Positions 1 through 5,245 of a DNA stretch of 9,442 nucleotides are shown piece after piece; within the stretch, counting starts at the first letter, position 1; the number at the start of each line of letters is the position of its first letter. Source of the DNA: Actinomycetota bacterium (GTDB taxonomy: Bacteria; Actinomycetota; Acidimicrobiia; Acidimicrobiales; JACDEA01); contig JACDEA010000059.1 of the NCBI GenBank assembly GCA_013816725.1, positions 1 to 9,442 of the forward strand. Reading direction: 5' to 3'. The position numbers and the translations under genes were made by a program. Below the pieces are notes generated by a model. It saw nothing but the letters and a program-made list of their open reading frames with translations. It had not been told where the DNA came from and searched no databases.

Positions 1-449
1 TCGGGTACGTAGTAGTCGGCCATGAGCGACCCCGACGCCGGGTTGTCGATGGTCTCGCCTGCGCCCAACACCGCCCGCACGCCGAGGAACTGCCAGTAGT
101 TCTGCACGCCGGCGTTGAGCGCCGATATCGCACCCCACGACGCCATGACCAATGCAATGACGCGCGTGCGCTTGAAGCGGTCTGCGGCGTAGCCCGCCGG
201 CAGGACGACGACGAAACCGGCCAGCACCGCGGCCGTTGAGAGCAGGCCGGCCCGGGTGTCGCTGAACCCGAATTCGTCCTGTACGCGCGTCAGCACGCCG
301 GGAAGGATGCTGCGGTCGACGGCGTCGATGAACGCGACCGCAGCGAGGAGCATGGCGGGCCGCCGGCCGTACTTGCCCCAATCGACGCGGCGTTCTCTTG
401 TCGTGTGGCCTTTGGCCATATCGCCGTTCGCCGTGTGGCCGTTCGCCAT
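1..449 (-). CDS. MFS transporter, spinster-like, N-terminal part (cut by window edge)
   Basis: This frame is open from an ATG at 449 down to the left edge, giving 149 codons without a stop. The translation has an 'AFIDAVDRSILPGVL' first helix, a second helix with 'GLLSTAAVLAGFVVVLPAGY', then the MFS motif A-like loop 'GYAADRFKRTRV', followed by 'NYWQFLGVRAVLGAGET' and 'ADYYVP'. That order matches the first four or five helices of spinster-type major facilitator transporters, which are inner-membrane secondary carriers. The substrate cannot be read from the sequence; the KstR-like regulator gene next door suggests a lipid, steroid or carboxylate. The first 16 residues are hydrophilic and repetitive (MANGHT-ANGD-MAKGHT), so the real start could be the second Met at 419. 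No clear Shine-Dalgarno lies before either start. The C-terminal half is outside the window. The family is secure; the substrate and exact start are not. Confidence 0.9.
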   Translation of the reverse strand, partial: MANGHTANGDMAKGHTTRERRVDWGKYGRRPAMLLAAVAFIDAVDRSILPGVLTRVQDEFGFSDTRAGLLSTAAVLAGFVVVLPAGYAADRFKRTRVIALVMASWGAISALNAGVQNYWQFLGVRAVLGAGETIDNPASGSLMADYYVP

Positions 450-462
450 GTAATCGAGGATC

Positions 463-474
463 AGAACACGTTCT
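463..474. promoter_or_regulatory. KstR-like TetR operator (AGAAC-AC-GTTCT)
   Basis: A perfect inverted repeat, AGAAC-AC-GTTCT, sits in the 55-bp gap between the divergent MFS and tetR genes. Known KstR operators in mycobacteria have an AACnnGTT core, often written with AGAAC/GTTCT arms; the core here matches, while the outer T and A of the longer consensus are C on both sides. It abuts a -10-like GATCCT (457-462) reading toward the MFS gene and overlaps a weak -35-like TTCTCA (471-476) of tetR. A bound repressor could therefore control both directions. I saw no second copy in the other intergenic gaps of the window. Confidence 0.7.
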
Positions 475-498
475 CATCGGTCCGACAAGGGCTACTGT
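471..498 (+). promoter_or_regulatory. Probable leaderless promoter of tetR
   Basis: A TACTGT box (493-498) fits the actinobacterial -10 pattern TAnnnT and ends exactly 6 nt before the ATG at 505, so transcription would start at or beside the start codon. A weak -35-like TTCTCA (471-476) lies 16 bp upstream and overlaps the operator. No Shine-Dalgarno is present, which is consistent with a leaderless mRNA and with autorepression. Confidence 0.5.
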
Positions 499-504
499 CC
501 GGCG

Positions 505-1095
505 ATGGAGGTGGTGCCGGTCACCGGGTTGACTGCCGGACAGCAAGCTCGCCGCGAGCGGGTCGTCGCCGCCGCGCTGGAGTTGGCCGCCGCCGGTGGG
601 TACGAGTCGGTGCAGATGCGTGACGTCTCGACCAAGGCCGACGTTGCGCTCGGGACGATCTATCGCTACTTCTCGTCGAAGGACCATCTCCTGGCCGCGG
701 CCATGGCCGACCTCACCGGCGGTCTGCACGAGCGGGTCACCGACGTGCCGCCCAAGGGTGCGTCGGCCGCCGACCGTCTCGTCGACGTGTACCGCCGGGC
801 GACGCGAGCGCTCGAACGTCAACCCAAGATGACCGCCGCGCTGATCACCGCGTTGTCATCCCCCGACGCCGGCGTGAACGAGAACGCGGCGTTGGTGCGC
901 GGTCACATCGCCGGAATGGCGGAGGAGATCCTCGACGACCTCGACCCCCGCGTGCGCGACGACATCGTCAGCGTGCTGGGCCACGTCTTCTACTCCACAC
1001 TCACGGCGTGGGCCCACGGTCGCCACCCCTTCTCGCACGTCATGCGCGAGCTGGAACGGGCCATCCGCCTCGTCGTCCCCCAGACGACGAACTGA
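505..1095 (+). CDS. TetR-family transcriptional regulator, KstR-like
   Basis: A 196-residue protein, the normal length for a TetR regulator. Residues about 12-60 form the TetR DNA-binding domain: 'AGQQARRERVVAAALELAA', then 'GGYESVQMRDVSTKADVALG' and 'TIYRYFSSKDHLLAAAM', with the recognition helix around residues 44-56. As I recall it, mycobacterial KstR, the repressor of cholesterol catabolism, reads 'GGYEAVQMRAVADRADVAVG' and 'TLYRYFPSKVHLL' at the same place, an unusually close match. The C-terminal part, with 'LTAWAHGR' and 'LERAIRLVV', also resembles the KstR ligand-binding domain end. The KstR-type inverted repeat 30 bp upstream supports this. KstR responds to steroid CoA thioesters; the ligand here is inferred to be an acyl- or steroid-CoA. 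It probably represses itself and the divergent transporter. The ATG at 505 is chosen because a TAnnnT box precedes it by 6 nt. A TetR regulator is certain; KstR orthology is likely but could be a paralogue with another ligand. Confidence 0.93.
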   Translation: MEVVPVTGLTAGQQARRERVVAAALELAAAGGYESVQMRDVSTKADVALGTIYRYFSSKDHLLAAAMADLTGGLHERVTDVPPKGASAADRLVDVYRRATRALERQPKMTAALITALSSPDAGVNENAALVRGHIAGMAEEILDDLDPRVRDDIVSVLGHVFYSTLTAWAHGRHPFSHVMRELERAIRLVVPQTTN

Positions 1096-1139
1096 CAGTC
1101 AACCCGCGCGGGAAAGCGCGCGGTTGGACTGTCAGTTCG
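1088..1139. terminator. Bidirectional hairpin terminator between tetR and acyl-CoA synthetase
   Basis: Arms 1088-1110 and 1117-1139 are complementary over 23 bp with two mismatches (1101/1126 and 1103/1124) around a 6-nt loop, GGAAAG (1111-1116). The stem includes the tetR stop codon (1093-1095) and ends 23 bp before the acyl-CoA synthetase stop. There is no T-run on either strand, so it would be a non-canonical terminator, as is common in GC-rich actinomycetes. Its position between convergent genes supports a shared terminator or mRNA 3'-end stabiliser. Confidence 0.7.
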
Positions 1140-1161
1140 GGCTGATCGGGTCGGATCGCCG

Positions 1162-2625
1162 CTAGATGGCGCGGTCGCGGCCTTCCCAGTAGGGGTCGCG
1201 GAGCTTGCGCTTGTAGAGCTTGCCGCTTGGGTCGCGGGGCATCTCGTTGGTGTAGTCGATCGACTTGGGGATCTTGAACTTGCCCATGCGCTCGCCGCAG
1301 AACGCCAGCAGCTCCTCGGCAAGCGCAGCGCTCGGCTCGATGCCGACGGCGGGCTCGACCACCGCCTTGATCTCCTCGCCCCAGTCGGCGTGGGGAATGC
1401 CGAACACGGCGACGTCGCCCACCTTGGGGTGCATGAGGAACACGCCCTCGATCTCGGCCGGGTAAATGTTGACGCCCCCGCTGATGATCATGTCGGACTT
1501 GCGGTCGCAGAGGAACAGGTAGCCGTCGTCGTCGAGATAGCCGATGTCGCCGACGGTGAAGAAGCCCGCCTTGCGGCTGGCCTCGGTCTTGTCCTTGTCC
1601 TTGAAGTACTCGAACTTGGCGTCGGGAAGCTTCATGTACACAGTGGCCGGCTCGTTGGCGGGAACGTCGTTGCCGTCGTCGTCGAGGATGCGCACCTCGG
1701 CGTTGGGCCACGGCCGCCCGACCGTGCCCGGCTTCTTCAGCCACTCGTCCGGGGTGACGAGCGTGCCGCCGCCCTCGGTCGCCGCGTAGTACTCGTAGAT
1801 CACCGGGCCCCACCACTCGAGCATCCGTTGCTTGATGTCGACGGGGCAGGGCGCAGCGGCGTGGACCATCGAGCGCAGCGACCCGACGTCGGCCTGCTTC
1901 TTGATGTCGTCGGGCAGTGCGAGGAGCCGATGGAATTGGGTGGGGACCATGTGGCTCTGCGTCACCTGGTACTTGCCGATGAGGTCGAGCATCTCGGCCG
2001 GGTCCCACTTGTCCATGAGCACCACTGGGTGGCCGATTTGGATGGCCGCGCCCGAGAAGGCCAGCGGAGCGGTGTGGTAGAGCGGCGAGCCGCAGATGTG
2101 CACGTTGTTGTCGTGCGGCTGCACGCCGAACATGCCGAGGAAGCCGGCTGAGAACAGCGCTTGCAACTCGGGCTCGACGCCCGGCAGCGAACGGCGAACA
2201 CCCTTGGGACGCCCCGTCGTCCCCGACGTGTAGTGCATGGGCTGGCCGGCTTGGCGGTCCTCGGGCAACGAGTCGGGCTGGCTGCGAACCAGGTCCCGAT
2301 AGATGTCGAGCGAGTCGACGAGCACCTTGGCCTCGGAGTCCTCGACGATGTAGTCGATCTCGGGTTTGGCTAGGTGGTGGTTGATCGGCGTGAAGTACCA
2401 ACCGGCCTGTCCGCAGGCCAGCGACAACGCGTACATCTCGACGCAGTTGTGCAGGACCGCAGCCACGCCGTCGCCCGCCGTTAGGCCCCGCGAACGGAGG
2501 CCGTGGACGAGCTTGTTGGACTCGCTGGCCAGTTCGCCGTACGTCAACTGACGCCCGTCGGGACCGACCAGGGCAAGCCGGTCCGGCTCCTCGCGGGCGA
2601 TCTCCCAGAACCCGATGACTGACAC
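1162..2625 (-). CDS. FadD-type acyl-CoA synthetase (AMP-forming, ANL superfamily)
   Basis: A 487-residue adenylate-forming enzyme that activates a carboxylic acid with ATP and then CoA. Motifs run in order: the ATP-binding loop YTSGTTGRPKG at 132-142, substrate-pocket 'HAAAPCP' near 255-261, the A5 motif 'YEYYAATEGGG' at 277-287, the A7 region 'GDIGYLDDDGY' at 359-369, the hinge region 'DRKSDMIISGGVNIYPAEIE' at 374-393, and the C-terminal catalytic lysine K469 in 'PRDPSGKLYKRKL'. All key residues are present. It is somewhat shorter than many FadD proteins, with a compact N-terminus beginning 'MSVIGFWEIAREEPDRLALV' typical of mycobacterial FadD-like ligases. The GTG start at 2625 has no Shine-Dalgarno, but a TAGCCT box stands 8 nt upstream. 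It is divergent from the unknown-function/kinase operon, suggesting a shared pathway. The acid chain (fatty, steroid side chain or aromatic) cannot be told from sequence alone. Confidence 0.95.
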   Translation of the reverse strand: MSVIGFWEIAREEPDRLALVGPDGRQLTYGELASESNKLVHGLRSRGLTAGDGVAAVLHNCVEMYALSLACGQAGWYFTPINHHLAKPEIDYIVEDSEAKVLVDSLDIYRDLVRSQPDSLPEDRQAGQPMHYTSGTTGRPKGVRRSLPGVEPELQALFSAGFLGMFGVQPHDNNVHICGSPLYHTAPLAFSGAAIQIGHPVVLMDKWDPAEMLDLIGKYQVTQSHMVPTQFHRLLALPDDIKKQADVGSLRSMVHAAAPCPVDIKQRMLEWWGPVIYEYYAATEGGGTLVTPDEWLKKPGTVGRPWPNAEVRILDDDGNDVPANEPATVYMKLPDAKFEYFKDKDKTEASRKAGFFTVGDIGYLDDDGYLFLCDRKSDMIISGGVNIYPAEIEGVFLMHPKVGDVAVFGIPHADWGEEIKAVVEPAVGIEPSAALAEELLAFCGERMGKFKIPKSIDYTNEMPRDPSGKLYKRKLRDPYWEGRDRAI

Positions 2626-2633
2626 GAGGGGCG

Positions 2634-2639
2634 AGGCTA
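2634..2639 (-). promoter_or_regulatory. Possible -10 box of the acyl-CoA synthetase gene
   Basis: On the minus strand this reads TAGCCT, a TAnnnT box, with 8 nt to the GTG start at 2625. A GCGACA hexamer (2656-2661 on the minus strand) stands 16 bp upstream as a weak -35. It shares the GCTAGC palindrome (2636-2641) with the opposite promoter, so the two divergent polymerases would compete for the same DNA. Evidence is positional only. Confidence 0.4.
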
Positions 2640-2643
2640 GCTT
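2638..2643 (+). promoter_or_regulatory. Possible -10 box of the 2655 operon
   Basis: TAGCTT lies 11 nt before the ATG at 2655. An ATGACT hexamer (2615-2620) stands 17 bp upstream as a -35 candidate. No Shine-Dalgarno precedes the ATG, so a very short or absent leader is likely. The box overlaps the -10 of the divergent acyl-CoA synthetase gene. Confidence 0.35.
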
Positions 2644-2654
2644 TCGGTCCCGCC

Positions 2655-3746
2655 ATGTCGCTCTCGCCGCTGGACGACTACCCGGTGCACCAGATCGCCG
2701 AGCCGATACGCCGCGTTGGGACCAGCGACCGCAACTTCTACGACCGCTACTACTTCAACGCCTTCCCGCACACGGGCGACGCGTTCTTGATCACCGGCAT
2801 GGGGATGTATCCCAACCTCGGCGTGGCCGACGCGTTCGTCTGCGTGCTGCACAATAACGAGCACCGCGTCGTGCGCGCGTCCCGCGAATTGGGCGTCGAC
2901 CGCATGAACACGACTGTTGGCCCGTTCCGCGTCGAGGTGATCGAAGGTCTTAAGAAGCTGCGCGTGATCCTTGAGCCCAACGAGTGGGGGACGGCCTACG
3001 ACCTCACGTGGGAAGGGTTCGAGCCGGCCCACGAGGAGCCGCGCCATTTCGTGCGGGCGCCGCACGACCGCGTCACCTTCGACACCTGCCGGCTCGCGCA
3101 GATGGGCGGGTGGACCGGCACCATCGAGCTGCCCGACGAGACCATGGCGGTGTCGCCCGATGCGTGGTGGGGATCGCGCGATCGGTCCTGGGGCGTGCGG
3201 CCCGTCGGCGAGGCGGAGGCGCCGGGCATCGGTGTTGCCACGCCGATGTCGACGTTCTACTGGAACTACGCGCCGATCCGGTTCGAGGGGTTCTCGCTCT
3301 TCTACATCGCGCAGGAGGGTAGGGACGGAACGCGTGTCCTGGAGGAGGCGCTGCGCGTGTGGGATGACGGCCGGACGGAGCACCTCGGCCGGCCCGAGCA
3401 CGCACTCGAGTGGATACCGGGCACGCGGATGGTGCGCAGCGCTGTGATCACGATGGGCGACCTGCAGGTCGAGGTCGAGCCCATGCTGCAATGCCATCTG
3501 GGGATCGGCACCGGCTACGGCTTCGACCAGGACTGGCGCCACGGCGCGTACCAGGGTCCGCTCGTCGTCCAGGGTCTCACGCTCGATCTCGACGACCCCG
3601 ATGACGCCGCCCGCATGGTGGGGATCGTCGACAGCGCAGCCCGCTTCCGGCTCAACGGCGACGTCGGTTACGGGCTCTGGGAGTACTTCGTGATCGGCCC
3701 CCACGACAAGTACGGCTTCAAGGACCTTCTCGATGCCCATCCCTGA
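2655..3746 (+). CDS. Protein of unknown function, possible AttH/CrtC-like (lipocalin-type) fold
   Basis: A 363-residue soluble protein with no signal peptide and no membrane segment. I do not recognise a characterised family with certainty. It is rich in aromatic residues and alternating beta-type segments. The best landmark is WWGSRDRSWGVRP at residues 171-183, resembling the 'G-x-R-D-x-S-W-G' motif that I associate with AttH and hydroxyneurosporene synthase (CrtC)-like double-lipocalin proteins, which handle hydrophobic ligands. Early motifs are 'DRNFYDRYYFNAF' (25-37) and 'YPNLGVADAFVCVLHNN' (52-68). The next gene, a kinase, begins inside its last 14 bp, so the two are co-translated, and the divergent neighbour is an acyl-CoA synthetase. 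In my knowledge such proteins are often found beside this type of phosphotransferase in actinobacteria. A role in binding or converting a lipid-like substrate is an inference. The start at 2655 is the first in-frame start after the divergent promoter region. Confidence 0.85.
   Translation: MSLSPLDDYPVHQIAEPIRRVGTSDRNFYDRYYFNAFPHTGDAFLITGMGMYPNLGVADAFVCVLHNNEHRVVRASRELGVDRMNTTVGPFRVEVIEGLKKLRVILEPNEWGTAYDLTWEGFEPAHEEPRHFVRAPHDRVTFDTCRLAQMGGWTGTIELPDETMAVSPDAWWGSRDRSWGVRPVGEAEAPGIGVATPMSTFYWNYAPIRFEGFSLFYIAQEGRDGTRVLEEALRVWDDGRTEHLGRPEHALEWIPGTRMVRSAVITMGDLQVEVEPMLQCHLGIGTGYGFDQDWRHGAYQGPLVVQGLTLDLDDPDDAARMVGIVDSAARFRLNGDVGYGLWEYFVIGPHDKYGFKDLLDAHP
3720..3724 (+). promoter_or_regulatory. Shine-Dalgarno of the phosphotransferase gene
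   Basis: AAGGA ends 8 nt before the ATG at 3733, inside the end of the upstream gene. It fixes the start codon and shows that this internal operon gene uses standard ribosome binding, in contrast with the leader-less first genes of the window. Confidence 0.6.
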
Positions 3747-4812
3747 GCAACGGGATTTTGAGGCGACGCGGAAGGTCTTGGCCGAGTGGCTGCGCGACAA
3801 GGTGGGTGAGGTCCAGGTTTCGCAGCTCGTGATTCCCGACGGCACGGGCTACTCGAACGAGACGCTGCTGTTCGACGCCGGTTCTGGTGGGGGCACGGCC
3901 GCCTCGTACGTGCTGCGGGTGAAGCCGACGGGTTACCAGTTGTTTCTGGAGACCGACTTCGAGCGCCAGTTCGAGATGATGAAGCTCGTTGCGGAGACGA
4001 CGTCGGTGCCGATGCCGCAGATGCTCTGGTTCGAGACCGACGCCGCGTGGCTCGGTGCACCCTTCTTCGTCATGAGCAAGGTCGACGGACGCATCCCGTC
4101 GGACAACCCTTGTTACAACATCGAAGGGTTCCTCTTCGACGCAACGGTCGACCAGCGCCGTCAGCTGTGGGAGAGCGCGCTGCACGCGTTCACCGCGCTG
4201 CATCGCGAGGTGCCGGCCGAGCGCATCGCGTTCCTCGCCAAGCCCGAGCGGGGCGACACGGGGTTCGATCAGCAGTGGTCGTACTGGAGCGACTCGTTCG
4301 AGTGGGCGGCGCAAGGTCGTGAGCAGCCGGTTGCCGACGCGGCGTTGGCCTGGCTCGTCGCCAACATGCCGAGCGACCGGCCCACCGCCTTCTCGTGGGG
4401 CGACGCCCGGCCCGGCAACATGATCTTCGACGACTTCAAGTGCCGGGCGGTCCTCGACTGGGAAATGGTGTCGCTGGGAGGCCCGCTAGCCGACCTCGGC
4501 TGGTGGCTGTTCCTCGACCGCTTCCACAGCGAGGGCTACGGCGTGGCCCGCCTCGAAGGCCTAGGCACGCGCGAGGAGACGCTGGCGATATGGGAGGACC
4601 GCGTCGGTCCGACTGCCGGCGTCGAGTGGTACGAGATTTACGCCGGGTTCAAGTTCGCGGTGATCATGATCAAGCTGTCGCAGCTCTTCGAGCACTGGGA
4701 GATGATGCCGGCCGTCGACGCCCGGGCCATGGAGCGCGACAACCCCGTCACCGCCGTCCTCTCCGCCATGCTCGCCGAACGCGTCTCGCGAACTCATAGG
4801 TCGCGGTCGTAG
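3733..4812 (+). CDS. APH-fold phosphotransferase (ACAD10-like kinase family)
   Basis: A 359-residue kinase of the aminoglycoside phosphotransferase/choline kinase fold. The N-lobe has 'GYSNETLLF' and the nucleotide-binding lysine K64 in 'YVLRVKP'. The catalytic loop is 'SWGDARPGNMIF' at 221-232, with D224 as the probable base and N229 as a metal ligand; the metal-binding 'LDWEMVSLGGPLADLGWW' at 241-258 follows. The usual His of the HGD loop is Trp (W222), which I believe is normal for this ACAD10-like branch rather than a defect. Relatives of this branch occur beside, or fused to, acyl-CoA dehydrogenases, and human ACAD10/11 use such a kinase domain on 4-hydroxyacyl-CoA. A hydroxylated acyl or sterol substrate is therefore a better guess than an antibiotic. 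It overlaps the upstream gene by 14 bp, so it is translationally coupled, and its 3' end overlaps the GNAT gene on the other strand by 19 bp. Confidence 0.92.
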   Translation: MPIPEQRDFEATRKVLAEWLRDKVGEVQVSQLVIPDGTGYSNETLLFDAGSGGGTAASYVLRVKPTGYQLFLETDFERQFEMMKLVAETTSVPMPQMLWFETDAAWLGAPFFVMSKVDGRIPSDNPCYNIEGFLFDATVDQRRQLWESALHAFTALHREVPAERIAFLAKPERGDTGFDQQWSYWSDSFEWAAQGREQPVADAALAWLVANMPSDRPTAFSWGDARPGNMIFDDFKCRAVLDWEMVSLGGPLADLGWWLFLDRFHSEGYGVARLEGLGTREETLAIWEDRVGPTAGVEWYEIYAGFKFAVIMIKLSQLFEHWEMMPAVDARAMERDNPVTAVLSAMLAERVSRTHRSRS

Positions 4813-5243
4813 CCGACGTCGTCGATGCCGGCGGGGGCGTACACGGGTCGAACCCGATCGGTGAGCACCCAGCCCCGGCGCTCGTACATGGCCCGTGCCG
4901 GCGTGTTGTCCCGCAGGACCCACAGCGAGGCGCGGTCGCAGCCGACGTCCCGCAGGTGGTCGAGCGCGGCGCCGTGCAACTGTCCGCCGATGCCGCCGCC
5001 CCAGTGGTCCGGGCGCACATAGAGGTGCGACAGCCATCCGTCGTCCGCTTGCACCAGCCCGACGACCTCGCCGTCGACGACGGCCACGAACCCGCCGGCG
5101 CCGCCGAGCGACGCGACCAGCGCGGCCATCGTCGGTTTCGGCGCGTCGGCCGGGAAGATGTCGGCGTACGCGGTCAACGCCGAGGCCAACCACACCTTGG
5201 CCATCGCGTCGGTGTCTTCTGCGGTGGCGCGCCGTATCAGCAT
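4794..5243 (-). CDS. GNAT-family N-acetyltransferase
   Basis: A 149-residue single-domain GNAT enzyme that would transfer an acetyl group from acetyl-CoA to an amine. It begins 'MLIRRATAEDTDAMAKVWLA', a typical GNAT first strand and helix. The acetyl-CoA pyrophosphate loop is 'LYVRPDHWGGGIGGQLH' at 74-90 (the G-x-G core is present), and the C-terminal motif is 'LWVLRDNTPARAMYERRGW' at 107-125. The reading frame stays open far upstream of the real start, antisense-fashion inside the next gene; the ATG at 5243 is chosen because it gives the standard family N-terminus and sits 2 bp after the stop of the upstream oxidoreductase, so the two form an operon. The last 19 bp overlap the kinase gene running the other way. 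The acceptor substrate is unknown; a small molecule or a protein N-terminus are both possible. Confidence 0.92.
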   Translation of the reverse strand: MLIRRATAEDTDAMAKVWLASALTAYADIFPADAPKPTMAALVASLGGAGGFVAVVDGEVVGLVQADDGWLSHLYVRPDHWGGGIGGQLHGAALDHLRDVGCDRASLWVLRDNTPARAMYERRGWVLTDRVRPVYAPAGIDDVGYDRDL

Positions 5244-5245
5244 CG

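Noticed and set aside
1040..2656. Long 538-codon minus-strand open frame over the acyl-CoA synthetase gene
   Set aside because: It is rich in Arg, Pro and Gly with no family motifs, and shadows the true 487-residue gene in a neighbouring frame; such frames are common in GC-rich DNA.
2637..3845. 402-codon minus-strand open frame antisense to the unknown-function gene
   Set aside because: The translation has no recognisable motif, whereas the plus-strand frame has coherent protein features and couples to the kinase gene.
3733..4812. Antibiotic-resistance gene (aminoglycoside phosphotransferase)
   Set aside because: The fold matches, but the W-G-D catalytic loop and the lipid-enzyme neighbours place it in the metabolic ACAD10-like branch.
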